A stretch of 64,000 nt of DNA from Undibacterium sp. YM2. Its GTDB lineage: Bacteria; Pseudomonadota; Gammaproteobacteria; Burkholderiales; Burkholderiaceae_D. The notes beneath the pieces were generated by a model that was not told the origin of the DNA, made no database searches, and saw only the letters and a list, made by a program, of their open reading frames with translations. A program made the position numbers and the translations under genes. The stretch is taken from NCBI RefSeq assembly GCF_009937975.1, contig NZ_AP018441.1, positions 496,001 through 560,000 on the forward strand, given 5' to 3'. The number at the start of each line of letters is the position of its first letter. Position 1 is the stretch's first letter. Positions 17,635 through 26,588 of this stretch are shown here, one piece after another.

Positions 17635-19401
17635 TTATTCTTCCAGGGTTTGCAGCAAATACAGGCGCTGGTATATGCCCTGATCCACCTGCATTAATTC
17701 TTGATGATTACCTTGCTCTGCCAGCTTGCCGTGGTTTAGCACGATGATGCTGTCGGCATCACGTATGGTAGAGAGCCTGTGGGCAATCGCGATGATACTG
17801 ACCTTGCCGCGCAGTTCTGTTAGCGCGGTTTGTACTACCTGTTCGGTTTCACTGTCGATATGCGAAGTCGCTTCATCCAGGAACAGGATGCGCGGCTTGC
17901 CAGCCAGCGCGCGTGCAATTGCCAGCAATTGTTTTTGGCCCGTAGAGAGCCGTGCGCCACCTTCACCCAGTGGTGTGTCGTAGCCATTTTCCAGTTGCAA
18001 AATAAAATCATGGACATGTGCAGCCTTGGCCGCAGCGATGATATCTGTCTCGCTGATGTCACGCCCCATGGCGATGTTTTCTCGCGCATTGGCTGCCAGC
18101 AAAAATGGTTCTTGCGGCACCAGCCCGACCTTCTCGCGGAAGTGTGCATCCGTGATGCTAGCCAGCGGCTGGCCATCGACTTCCATGCGGCCAGACTGTG
18201 GCGTATAAAAACGCAGCAAGAGACTTAGTAGAGTGGATTTGCCACTGCCGGTATGGCCGACGATGCCATAAAAACTGCCCGCCGGGATATCCAGGCTAAA
18301 GTCATGCAAGACTGGCCGCGCAGGGTCATAACCAAAATTCACTTTGTCCAGCGTCAGATGGCCATCAGTAATACGCGCATCGCTGCTGGCCTGTACATGC
18401 TGGTGTTCATTGAGCAGTGTGTTGACACGCGCAGCAGACACCACGGCCTGCTGTATCTGGCCAAATTGCAGGGTGATCTGTATCAAGGGTTCGACCACGC
18501 GGGCGATGTAGCTGACAAAGGCATACAGCACACCTATTTCCACACCAGAAAAACTGCGCTGGCTGAAAGTGAAAATCACCACTACCAGCAACAGCGAATT
18601 CATCAGGTCCAGCGCCGGGCGCAACAGCCAGGCATTGGCACGCAATTCATCCAGCCTGGCGGCGTAATGCAATTGATTGGTTTTTGCAAAGCGCTCACCA
18701 AAGCGGCGCTCGGCATTGCTGGCTTGCAGCGTGCTCATGCCATTGATGCTCTCTGCGACCTGGGCATTGATCTCACTGCGCAACTGGCGCGCCTTGCTGA
18801 CGGCTGGTGCACTCCAGCGCTGGTAAAACCAGACGATGATGATGACCGCTGGTATCAGCATCAGCACAATCAGCATCAAACGCCATTCCAGCAAGGCCAT
18901 CGCAGTCAGGGCACCGAGAACGACGATGGAACTGTCGAGCATGACGAACAGCACCTGCACATACAGGTTCTTGACAGACTCGGTGTCATTCGTCACACGG
19001 CTCACCAGTTGCCCGGTAATCGCCTTGTCAAAGAAAGCCATGCGCAGGCGCAGCACATGTCCATACACTTGTTCACGCAAGCGCCGTACTGAGCGCATGG
19101 CCACACCAGCCAGCCGCGTCAGTTGCAGGTAGCGTAGCCAGGTCGCGCCCCAGCCTGTCAGTACATAAGTTGCCAGCAGGGCCATGACCATGCCCATGTC
19201 CATCTGGTGAGGCAACAGGTAACGGTCTATGAAAGCCTTGCCCAAGAAGGGGCCGACAGCTTCCAGCGCGGCGGCGATCATTAAAAAGAAGACGCCCAGC
19301 CAGACATGGCGTTTTTCATCGCGGGCTGCGTGTAGCAGCAAATGCACTGCCTGTTTTTTTTCTGACATGGCAGCGGGTAATTTTTTCGTATCAGGCTGCA
19401 T
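17635..19401 (-). CDS. ABC exporter half-transporter, MdlB-like (canonical catalytic glutamate)
   Basis: Inner-membrane ABC exporter half of 588 residues: six-helix transmembrane domain (about 30-310), then an ATPase domain with Walker A GHTGSGKST, signature LSTGQKQLLAIARAL and Walker B ILFLDEATSHIDSETE, where the catalytic E is intact. It partners the preceding gene, whose ATPase site is altered, as in heterodimeric exporters of the MdlAB/SmdAB or TM287/288 type, which export drugs or lipids. I chose ATG 19399-19401 (MQPDTKKL), overlapping the upstream stop by 11 bases with GGAAG upstream; MSEKKQAV at 19368 is an alternative. Confidence 0.9.
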   Translation of the reverse strand: MQPDTKKLPAAMSEKKQAVHLLLHAARDEKRHVWLGVFFLMIAAALEAVGPFLGKAFIDRYLLPHQMDMGMVMALLATYVLTGWGATWLRYLQLTRLAGVAMRSVRRLREQVYGHVLRLRMAFFDKAITGQLVSRVTNDTESVKNLYVQVLFVMLDSSIVVLGALTAMALLEWRLMLIVLMLIPAVIIIVWFYQRWSAPAVSKARQLRSEINAQVAESINGMSTLQASNAERRFGERFAKTNQLHYAARLDELRANAWLLRPALDLMNSLLLVVVIFTFSQRSFSGVEIGVLYAFVSYIARVVEPLIQITLQFGQIQQAVVSAARVNTLLNEHQHVQASSDARITDGHLTLDKVNFGYDPARPVLHDFSLDIPAGSFYGIVGHTGSGKSTLLSLLLRFYTPQSGRMEVDGQPLASITDAHFREKVGLVPQEPFLLAANARENIAMGRDISETDIIAAAKAAHVHDFILQLENGYDTPLGEGGARLSTGQKQLLAIARALAGKPRILFLDEATSHIDSETEQVVQTALTELRGKVSIIAIAHRLSTIRDADSIIVLNHGKLAEQGNHQELMQVDQGIYQRLYLLQTLEE

Positions 19402-21142
19402 CCAGGCTTGCTTCCAATTGTTGATAACGCCATTGCGTTGCATACCAGCCATTCAAATCCAGCAAGGCCTGGTGATTGCCCTGTTCTATAATTTTGCCTT
19501 CGCGCAAAACCAGGATGTGATTGGCTTCCAGTACCGCACTCAAACGATGGCTGACGATGACAGCACTGCGTTCAGGATGTTCCTGTCGCAGCTCTGCCAG
19601 ATGTTGCAGGATATGCGTTTCTGTTTGCGTATCGACTGCCGACAAGGCATCGTCGAGTAATAATAAGGGGCTGGCCGTCAACAGGGCGCGGGCAATGGCT
19701 ACGCGCTGTTTCTGGCCACCAGACAGGGTGACGCCACGCTCGCCTACCAGCGTGTCATAGCCATGTGGGAAGCGCTGGATATCATCATCCACCGATGCCA
19801 GTTGCGCGGCCTTAATCACCTCGGCACGGCTGGCTGCTGGGTTGCTGAGCGAGATATTGTCAGCAATCGATGCCGAGAATAAAAATGGTTCCTGCGCCAC
19901 CCAGTTGATGGACAGGCGCAAGGCTTGCAATTTGTAGTCTGCCAGCGCGTGACCACCCCATTGCACCAGGCCTTGTTCAGCCTCGATCTGGCGCAGCAGC
20001 AGGCGCACCACGCTGGATTTGCCTGAGCCGGTAGGGCCAACTATGCCCAGGGTTTGTCCGGGTGCGATGCGCAGGCAGATGTCTTGTAAGGCTGGCTTGG
20101 TCTGGCCCGGATAGGCAAAGCTGACATTCTCCACGACCAAGTCACCGCTTGGTGGCGTATCCAGCTTGCCCTCATCATTGACGCTGAGTTCCTGCGTCAA
20201 GACCGGTTCCAGCCGCGCCCAGGCGGCCTTGCCGCGTTCCAGCAGCGACAATACCCAGCCAGCAGCAAACATAGGCCAGATCAATTGGCCCAGATACATG
20301 GAAAAGCTGGTCAAGGCACCGATGCTCATTTCACCATGCCAGACCAGGTAACCACCGACACCCAGCGTCAGCGCACCAGCCGCAGTCAGACTTAGGCCCA
20401 CTGCCGGTTCATAAGCTGCTTCCCAGCGTTGTGCATTCAGGCTGGCCACCGCAGCGTTTTCTGCCAGTTCGGCAAACTGCGCGGCGCTACGCTGTTCCAG
20501 ACCCAGGGCGCGCAGGGTGCGCACGCCTGACAAGGTTTCCTGCACCTGGTCATTGAGTTTGCTGAAACGGTCGAGAGAATCGCGTGAAGCGTCCTGTATA
20601 TGATGGGTGATGTGCTTGAAGGCCCATGCCATGAAAGGGAAGGGCAGCAGAGCCGCCAGTGCCAGTCGCCAGTCCACGCCCAGCAGCATCATGCCTATCA
20701 CCAGGGCAAAGGTCATGCTGCCATCAAAACCGGCGAGGGCGGCTTCGCCTGCGGCCAGTTCTATGGCGTCCGCATCATTGGTGCCCAGTGCCATCAGGTC
20801 GCCAGTTCTTTGCTGCTGGAAGAAACGCGAACCCTGCACACTCAGACGCTCATACAAACGGGTACGCAATTGCATGCCCAGTTGATAAGATGCGGTAAAC
20901 AATTGCGTGCGCCAGCCCACCCGCAGGAAATAGATAGCCAGGCCCATGCCCAGCAACCAGGACAGTTCCCACATCAGGGCTGTGTTGTCAAAGCGTCCCG
21001 CCACCATGCCATCGATAATCATGCCGACACGACGTGGTATCAAGACCGTCATGACGGCAACGGCAAACAGCATCAGGCCAGCGCTGGTGTACTGGCGCCA
21101 GTGCTGACGGATAAATTGTGCTAGAAGCTGGTACAGACTCAT
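19391..21142 (-). CDS. ABC exporter half-transporter, MdlA-like (degenerate catalytic site)
   Basis: The first gene of an exporter pair, 583 residues: a transmembrane domain (about 15-300) with long cytoplasmic loops, then an ATPase domain with Walker A GPTGSGKSS, signature LSGGQKQRVAIARAL and Walker B LLLLDDALSAVDTQTE. The residue after the Walker B aspartate is D instead of the catalytic E. This asymmetry is the mark of heterodimeric exporters with one slow site. The 3' end overlaps the MdlB-like gene, implying coupled translation and equal stoichiometry. A penicillin-binding protein gene follows. The substrate cannot be predicted. Confidence 0.9.
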   Translation of the reverse strand: MSLYQLLAQFIRQHWRQYTSAGLMLFAVAVMTVLIPRRVGMIIDGMVAGRFDNTALMWELSWLLGMGLAIYFLRVGWRTQLFTASYQLGMQLRTRLYERLSVQGSRFFQQQRTGDLMALGTNDADAIELAAGEAALAGFDGSMTFALVIGMMLLGVDWRLALAALLPFPFMAWAFKHITHHIQDASRDSLDRFSKLNDQVQETLSGVRTLRALGLEQRSAAQFAELAENAAVASLNAQRWEAAYEPAVGLSLTAAGALTLGVGGYLVWHGEMSIGALTSFSMYLGQLIWPMFAAGWVLSLLERGKAAWARLEPVLTQELSVNDEGKLDTPPSGDLVVENVSFAYPGQTKPALQDICLRIAPGQTLGIVGPTGSGKSSVVRLLLRQIEAEQGLVQWGGHALADYKLQALRLSINWVAQEPFLFSASIADNISLSNPAASRAEVIKAAQLASVDDDIQRFPHGYDTLVGERGVTLSGGQKQRVAIARALLTASPLLLLDDALSAVDTQTETHILQHLAELRQEHPERSAVIVSHRLSAVLEANHILVLREGKIIEQGNHQALLDLNGWYATQWRYQQLEASLDAA

Positions 21143-21287
21143 GGAAGGTTCAGACCAGTAAGACAGGAAATGGTTGCATGCATCAAATGCAAGTCCTCGA
21201 TTGATGGCAAAGCGAGAAATGATACAGTATCCTCAGACTTTGGCCTTGTTCACCCGTATCCGGCAGACTTTCGTATAGACATATAGT

Positions 21288-23532
21288 GTGATTAAATTAA
21301 GAGCATTCCAGTTCACCAGTATTACTTACCGCCTGGTTTTTGCCTGCCTGATGGCGGCGGTAGTGATTTATGGTGGTTCTTACTACCAGATGCGTTCCTT
21401 GTTGCAGCAAGTCATGACGGGCTGGGTTAAGCAGATAGCAATGTCCAAACTCGATGCCATTGCGGCAAAACACCAATCCAGCCTGCACTTGATCGCTGAG
21501 CAAGCCAGCCGCCTGGTGCAAATGGATGAGCGCCTTTATCTTGTCGATCATAATGATCTTAAAGTAATGTTGCCGGTCTCTCCTTACGTCAGCAAAATTG
21601 CTATCTCTTCCGGCACTAAAGCTAAGGATCAAAGCTTTGGCTGGCAAGTTGACATCAAAGGACAGTCCTGGCAAAGCACAGCGGCCGATGATGAATTGTT
21701 GAAATCCTGCAATGTTGTTAATGGCCAGCATTACTGGTCCAGGCACATCCGCACTCAGGGGCTGGTTTTTTGCACAGGATGGTTTATGCAGGGACAAACA
21801 ATGCAAAGCATTGCCATACTGATCAATATGCCCCCCTGTTGCAAGACCTGCAAAGCAATTTACACCTGGTTGATGAGGTCGATCATAGCGTGCAAGGTCA
21901 TCCTTATGTAAAAAACCAGTTGACGGGCAATTTCATGCTGGGATCTGAATTTATTCCCAAAGATATATCTACGCGGTCCGCTGAGGGTACTGGAGAGGGG
22001 GCGGCATACATTTCAAGAGGCAACTGCAGGATATGCCGCTGGTGTATGGCTTCTATTTCCCCGAAGCAGAGTTCCAGGCTTATCTTGGTAAATATTTCAT
22101 GATAGTTATTTTTTCCATGGGCAAGGACATGCTGCTGATGTGCATCGCCATTGCCCTGGTATCACGGCAGACTACCAGGTCCTTACGCAGTCTCAGCAAA
22201 AGCACGGAAGAAATTGCCCAGGGTAATCTGGATACTGAACTTACCAAAATACCCAGGAGCGATGAGGTAGGACGTCTCTCACGTTCATTCAGGCGCATGC
22301 GTGATTCTCTGAAGTTGCACATACTGGAATTGCAGGAGGCTACAGCGGCCAGACAGCGCATGGAAAGTGAACTCGCCATCGCAGCCCAGATACAGCAAGC
22401 CATGTTACCCAGCGCAGAAGCTGCCATCGATCCGCGCTACAGCGTGAGCACTTTACTGCAACCGGCCAGGGTAGTTGGCGGTGACCTGTATGATTTTTTC
22501 CATGTGGCCGATGAGCGCATCTGCATGGTGATAGGGGATGTTGCCAACAAGGGGGTGCCCGCAGCCCTGTTCATGGCGCGCACCCTGAGCCTGATGCGTA
22601 CACTGGCACACCAGAGCAGTTCGCCAGCCGCCTTGTTGTTTGCCGTGAACCGCGAACTGGCGCACAACAATCCTGAATGCCGTTTTGTCACCATGTTCTT
22701 TGCCATGCTGGACCTGAAAAGTGGTGTATTGCAGTACGCCAGCGCAGGTCATGATGCGCCGCTACTGTTACGTGATGGCCAGGTCAGCAAACTGGTGCTG
22801 GAAACCGGGCCGGCACTGGGGCTGGAAGAGGAGGCCAGTTTCCCGCAGTTTGAAATTCGCCTGCTTGCTCATGACATTGTTGTCATGTATACCGACGGCA
22901 TCACCGAAGCCAGGAACCAGGACAATGAAGAATTCTCAGAAGCCCGATTACAGACTACAATTAGCCGAAAGGCACCGGCATTTGCAGCAGACATTATTCG
23001 TTGTGTGACACTGGCGCATCAGCAGTTCATAGCGCAGGCCCCGCAGTTTGACGACTTGACATTACTAAGTATGCAATTTCATCCTGAAGCCAAACGACGC
23101 AAACCAGCTTTTGCTGACTGGCAGATCAGCCTTAATGGTCAGCCGCTGGTCTATGATCAGGTCAGGCCCTGCCTGGCAGGTTTGCTGCAGGCACAGCAGG
23201 TGAGCGAGGACGTGGTTGATGACTTGCAGTTGATTACTGAAGAAGTATTGGTGAATGTACTCAAACATGGTGCAACTGACCAGGACCCGGCATCCATACG
23301 GCTGGACGTGCATTTGCAGGAGTCTGCGGTTGTACTCGACGTGATTGATAATTCTCATGCCTATAATCCCCTGGATGGCGTCAATGAGCCCGACCTGGAA
23401 GTGGATTTTGCCGACCGCCCCGAAGGTGGCCTTGGCCTGTATCTGGTGAGTGCCCTGGCAGACCAGATTGACTACCACTATGCGCACGGACAGAATAATT
23501 TGCACATACGTAAATTTCTCGTCAAACCCTGA
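21288..23532 (+). pseudogene. SpoIIE/RsbU-type serine phosphatase with HAMP and HATPase domains, two apparent frameshifts
   Basis: Three frames make one protein of roughly 750 residues. Frame one (from GTG 21288) has a membrane helix (RLVFACLMAAVVIYGGSYY) and a periplasmic sensor. Frame two (about 21836-21985) continues LQDLQSNLHLVDEV. Frame three gives LQDMPLVYGFYFPEAEFQAY, a second helix, HAMP, the PP2C-type phosphatase (VVGGDLYDFF, GDVANKGVPAALFMA, YTDGITEARN, DDLTLL) and a C-terminal RsbW-like ATPase (EEVLVNVLKHG, GGLGLYLV). Shifts fall at CCCCCC (21831-21836) and in the G-rich stretch 21985-22001; both need one added base. With the STAS gene next door it forms a partner-switching module. 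Either a sequencing artefact or a recent pseudogene. Confidence 0.82.
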
Positions 23533-23564
23533 GCACCTGCACTACAAATAACAGAGGACAAACA

Positions 23565-23933
23565 GTGTTAGAAATTTCCATTGATGAAACGCAATTGCCA
23601 ACAGCCACCATAGATTTGTCAGGCAGTCTCGATTCCAGCACTGCGGCTGATCTGGAACAGTTTTTTACCAGCAGTGTCAGTGAAGAAGTCAAGGTATTGG
23701 TCATGCGCATGCAAGACTTGAACTTCATTTCCAGTGAGGGTTTAAGGGTGCTGGCCAAGATACGCAAAACCATGCGCAGTCATGGCGGCGCAACTTATTT
23801 TGTGAATCTCAGTCGGCAGGTACAAAAAGTATTTGAAATCGTCCGTGCCGCACCCCTGAGCGAAATTTTTACCAGCACCGCTGAACTTGACGCTTACCTG
23901 GCCGAGATGCAACGCAAGGCCGTTGATGACTAG
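23565..23933 (+). CDS. STAS domain anti-sigma factor antagonist
   Basis: A 122-residue single STAS domain of the SpoIIAA/RsbV type. The phosphorylatable serine lies in MQDLNFISSEGLRVLAKIR. It starts with GTG 23565, with AGAGGAC upstream, 32 bases after the phosphatase/kinase-like gene. In known partner-switch systems the phosphatase domain dephosphorylates the STAS protein, the HATPase domain phosphorylates it, and the free form sequesters an anti-sigma factor or another target. The target is not encoded nearby. Confidence 0.92.
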   Translation: MLEISIDETQLPTATIDLSGSLDSSTAADLEQFFTSSVSEEVKVLVMRMQDLNFISSEGLRVLAKIRKTMRSHGGATYFVNLSRQVQKVFEIVRAAPLSEIFTSTAELDAYLAEMQRKAVDD

Positions 23934-24093
23934 TAACAGCTTATACCTGCTATGCCTGGCTCCGTCTGGCTATGCATGCCGCGTTTGAGACCGGTGATTT
24001 GTTTGATGGAACCTGAAAACCAAAGTTTTCATGATCATTTTGCATCTGAAGTATCTGAACTGTACTTGATATTTTTTTTATATCGTCAGCTCA

Positions 24094-24118
24094 CTAGTGG
24101 ACTGTTACAGTTCACTAG
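24094..24118. promoter_or_regulatory. 25-bp palindrome, possible operator
   Basis: CTAGTGGACTGT, a central T, then ACAGTTCACTAG: an inverted repeat of 12-bp arms with one wobble position. It lies 36 bases upstream of a TATAAT hexamer, a suitable place for a dimeric regulator of the binding-protein gene. No T-run follows, so it is not a terminator. Confidence 0.45.
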
Positions 24119-24153
24119 AGGTTTACTTCTCCCTCAAGGCGCTCAGTCCGCTA

Positions 24154-24159
24154 TATAAT
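24154..24159 (+). promoter_or_regulatory. -10 hexamer of the first binding-protein gene
   Basis: TATAAT is a perfect -10 box. No convincing -35 hexamer is present at 16-18 bases, suggesting an activator-dependent promoter. The 25-bp palindrome upstream would be the site. Confidence 0.45.
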
Positions 24160-24351
24160 CTGCCCCCTCACTGTTGAAACTCCCACGCTTGTTGCAAAAT
24201 ATCCCGGGCTGAATTGCATAGCCCCTCTGTATTACCTATACTCAGGCAATAGCTGCAAATTGTAGTTATGCGCTGCCTGAACATCTTTGCAACAGCTTCC
24301 ACTTACATGTCTCGATAAATTTTGTCCTTTTTAAGAGCATAAGGAAACCAA

Positions 24352-25239
24352 ATGAACTTGCGCTGTATTCTTCAGGCTGGCGTTTTTGCGTCTGCCGCTA
24401 TTCTTTCCCAGTTGTCCTCTGCTGACACGCTGGACCGTATCAAAAAAAGCCAGACCGTCAATATCGCGTATCGCGAGTCTGCCCTGCCTTTCTCTTATCT
24501 GTCTGATAGCAAGGCACCAGTCGGCTACACGATCGACATCTGCAAAAAAATGGTTGATGCGCTTAAAAAAGAATTGAAATTACCACAACTGAAAATCAAT
24601 TTTTTGCCTGTCACCGCAGATAACCGCATAGAGGCCTTGACATCCGGCAAGGCAGATATGGAATGTGGTTCAACCAGCAATACTGCAGACCGCAGGAAAG
24701 TAGTTGATTTTACGATACCGCATTTCTTTTCCACCCTGCGCATGATGGTCAAAACCAGTTCAGGCATCAAGAACTGGACAGATTTGAAGGGCAAGAAAGT
24801 CGTCTTCACCAAAGGCACTTCTACTGACAAATTCATACTCGAGCGTGACAAGGTACGCGCCCTGAACATGAAGCTGGTAGAAGGTAAAGACCACAGCGAT
24901 TCTTTTAACATGCTGGAAACCAACCAGGTCGATGCCTTTGCCCAGGATGAAGCTCTCCTGTTTGGCCTGAAAGCCAAGGCCAAGGACCCATCCAAACTGA
25001 CCATCGTTGGTGACCCACTGGCTTCTGAAGCCTATGCAATCATGCTGCCCAAAGGTGATGCCGCATTCAAGAAATTCATTGATGCTGAAATGGCACGCCA
25101 GATGACCGATGGAGAAATCACCAAGCTGCACGAAAAATGGTTCACCAAACCGATACAGCCCAACAACATGAACCTGGCCTGGCCCATGGGTGCACTGTTG
25201 AAGGAAACCATACGTTTTCCTTCAGATAAAGTGAATTAA
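24352..25239 (+). CDS. periplasmic amino-acid-binding protein (ABC transporter, SBP family 3), copy 1
   Basis: Secreted solute-binding protein of 295 residues. It has a signal peptide (MNLRCILQAGVFASAAILSQ, cleavage near SSA) and the SBP_bac_3 fold: TVNIAYRESALPFSYL, GYTIDICKKMVDALKKEL, ALTSGKADMECGSTSNTADR and the hinge KKVVFTKGTSTDKFI. The DIEC/DMECGSTSN segment resembles GltI-type glutamate/aspartate-binding proteins. No permease or ATPase gene is adjacent, so it is an orphan. The next gene is a close paralogue (about two-thirds identical by eye), evidence of tandem duplication. Start is ATG 24352 with AAGGAA upstream. Confidence 0.92.
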   Translation: MNLRCILQAGVFASAAILSQLSSADTLDRIKKSQTVNIAYRESALPFSYLSDSKAPVGYTIDICKKMVDALKKELKLPQLKINFLPVTADNRIEALTSGKADMECGSTSNTADRRKVVDFTIPHFFSTLRMMVKTSSGIKNWTDLKGKKVVFTKGTSTDKFILERDKVRALNMKLVEGKDHSDSFNMLETNQVDAFAQDEALLFGLKAKAKDPSKLTIVGDPLASEAYAIMLPKGDAAFKKFIDAEMARQMTDGEITKLHEKWFTKPIQPNNMNLAWPMGALLKETIRFPSDKVN

Positions 25240-25242
25240 GCT

Positions 25243-25284
25243 GCTTATTGCTTATTGCTTATTGCTTATTGCTTATTGCTTATT
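25243..25284 (+). repeat. six perfect copies of a 7-bp tandem repeat
   Basis: GCTTATT is repeated six times without error directly after the stop codon of the first binding-protein gene. Such perfect short tandem arrays change copy number by slippage. It lies upstream of the gene's terminator hairpin. Confidence 0.95.
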
Positions 25285-25309
25285 TTGCTACCTCTATTTT
25301 GTGCTCACC

Positions 25310-25335
25310 AACCTGGGATATTTGCCCGGGTTTTT
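25310..25335 (+). terminator. intrinsic terminator of the first binding-protein gene
   Basis: AACCTGGG pairs with CCCGGGTT (one G-U pair) around ATATTTG, followed by a run of T. It sits 70 bases after the stop codon, beyond the heptamer array. Confidence 0.7.
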
Positions 25336-25410
25336 GATTGATATTGCTCAAATGCGTGAGCGTAATCAGGCGCTGAATTATGACATTAAGCAAAATGCAT
25401 AAATTTTCGA

Positions 25411-25439
25411 TTGTTGTTGTGTAGAAATATTCCTATAAT
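25411..25439 (+). promoter_or_regulatory. predicted promoter of the second binding-protein gene
   Basis: TATAAT at 25434-25439 with TTGTTG at 25411-25416, spacing 17. Transcription would start near 25446, leaving an unusually long leader of about 190 bases before the ATG at 25639. Confidence 0.6.
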
Positions 25440-25525
25440 CCTCGCCTGCGGTGTTTTTGTCGCAACTGATATCGGGTTCACTTTGGTCTGGCAAGTATCG
25501 CGCAGTATTTATCCTTCAGCGCGAC

Positions 25526-25556
25526 AGCATCTGACGATGCTATTGAAGTAGCATCG
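25526..25556 (+). promoter_or_regulatory. two mutually exclusive hairpins in the leader of the second binding-protein gene
   Basis: AGCATC (25526-25531) can pair with GATGCT (25536-25541), or the same middle strand, as CGATGCTA (25535-25542), can pair with TAGCATCG (25549-25556). The two stems share bases and cannot form together. This is the layout of a conformational switch, though no terminator T-run follows, so control would be at translation or RNA stability. Confidence 0.4.
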
Positions 25557-25638
25557 CTCCTCATTTCCTTGCCCTGATTTCTCCGTCTAAATCAGTTCTT
25601 TATCATCCCCACTACTTCAACCGGGTCAAGGAAGTCGC

Positions 25639-26529
25639 ATGAAATTTCGTCGCTTTATCAAAGCAAGTTTAATTCTTTCAAGTTGTATGCTGGCACAGTT
25701 ATCCTCTGCAGCCGATACACTTGAGCGTATCAAAAAAACCAATACGATCAACATCGCATTCAGGGAAACCTCACTCCCGTTCTCTTATCTGTCAGAGAAT
25801 AAAACACCTATCGGTTACTCGATTGATATCTGCGCCAAATTTGTCGATGCGATCAAAAAAGAATTAAAACTACCGCAGTTGAAGATCAATTACATCCCCG
25901 TTACATCAGATACGCGTATGGAGGCGATGACCTCAGGCAAGGCAGATATTGAGTGTGGTTCTACCGCCAATAATGCAGAACGACGTACTAAAGTAAACTA
26001 CACGCTGCCACATTTTTTCGCCACGATACGCATGATGGTCTTTGCTGATTCCAGCATCAAGAACTGGCAGGATTTGAAAGATAAAAAAGTAGTCGTGACC
26101 AAGGGCACTTCCACAGATAAATATTTGCTGGAAAGGGATAAAGTGCGCTCCCTGAATATGAAGATGGTGGAGAGCAAAGATCATACTGAATCTGTCAGCA
26201 TGCTGGAAAACAAGCAAGTCGATGCATTTGCCCAGCATGATGCAATCCTGGCTGGTTTCAAGGCCAGGTCCAGGCTGCGCGATAAACTGGTCATCGTCGG
26301 TGACCCACTGTCTTCAGAAGCCTATGCAATGATGCTGCCCAAGGGCGATGCCGCTTTCAAGAAGCTAATTGATATGGAAATGGTGCGCATGATGACAGAT
26401 GGTGAGCTGACCAGACTCTATGAGAAATGGTTTACAAAACCGGTACAGCCGAATGGCGTGAACATGACCTTGCCCATGAGCGTCCTGTTGCGTGAAACCA
26501 TACGCTTCCCGTCGGACAAAGTCGATTAA
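25639..26529 (+). CDS. periplasmic amino-acid-binding protein (ABC transporter, SBP family 3), copy 2
   Basis: Paralogue of the preceding binding protein, 296 residues with signal peptide (LILSSCMLAQLSSAADTL). It shares TINIAFRETSLPFSYLSENK, GYSIDICAKFVDAIKKELKL, ADIECGSTANNAERR, VVVTKGTSTDKYLLERDKVR and the C-terminal LLRETIRFPSDKVD. Most differences are in surface positions, while the ligand-lobe motifs are kept, suggesting related amino-acid ligands. It has its own promoter and long leader. Like copy 1 it lacks a linked permease, so both may feed a transporter encoded elsewhere or serve as sensors. Confidence 0.92.
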   Translation: MKFRRFIKASLILSSCMLAQLSSAADTLERIKKTNTINIAFRETSLPFSYLSENKTPIGYSIDICAKFVDAIKKELKLPQLKINYIPVTSDTRMEAMTSGKADIECGSTANNAERRTKVNYTLPHFFATIRMMVFADSSIKNWQDLKDKKVVVTKGTSTDKYLLERDKVRSLNMKMVESKDHTESVSMLENKQVDAFAQHDAILAGFKARSRLRDKLVIVGDPLSSEAYAMMLPKGDAAFKKLIDMEMVRMMTDGELTRLYEKWFTKPVQPNGVNMTLPMSVLLRETIRFPSDKVD

Positions 26530-26532
26530 GCG

Positions 26533-26563
26533 AAAAAAAAGCAGCCGCACTGGCTGCTTTTTT
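26533..26563. terminator. bidirectional intrinsic terminator
   Basis: AGCAGCC and GGCTGCT form a stem around GCACT, with eight A on the left and six T on the right. It therefore ends both the second binding-protein gene and the convergent peptidase gene. Confidence 0.9.
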
Positions 26564-26588
26564 CATCGTACCTGACTCAATTAATTAA

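Larger units (their letters stand above)
23934..24351. other. 418-base intergenic region before the first binding-protein gene
   Basis: A short open frame at 23952-24158 has no ribosome-binding site or recognisable sequence and I do not call it. The region holds the palindrome at 24094-24118, a TATAAT at 24154-24159 and a leader of about 185 bases with one small stem (GGGCT, AGCCC around 24209-24227). Confidence 0.5.

Noticed and set aside
18253..19092. 279-codon open frame antisense to the MdlB-like gene
   Set aside because: Composition is a shadow (Gln, His rich) and lacks a ribosome-binding site.
23952..24158. 68-codon open frame in the gap before the binding-protein genes
   Set aside because: No ribosome-binding site, no recognisable sequence, overlaps the palindrome and the -10 box.
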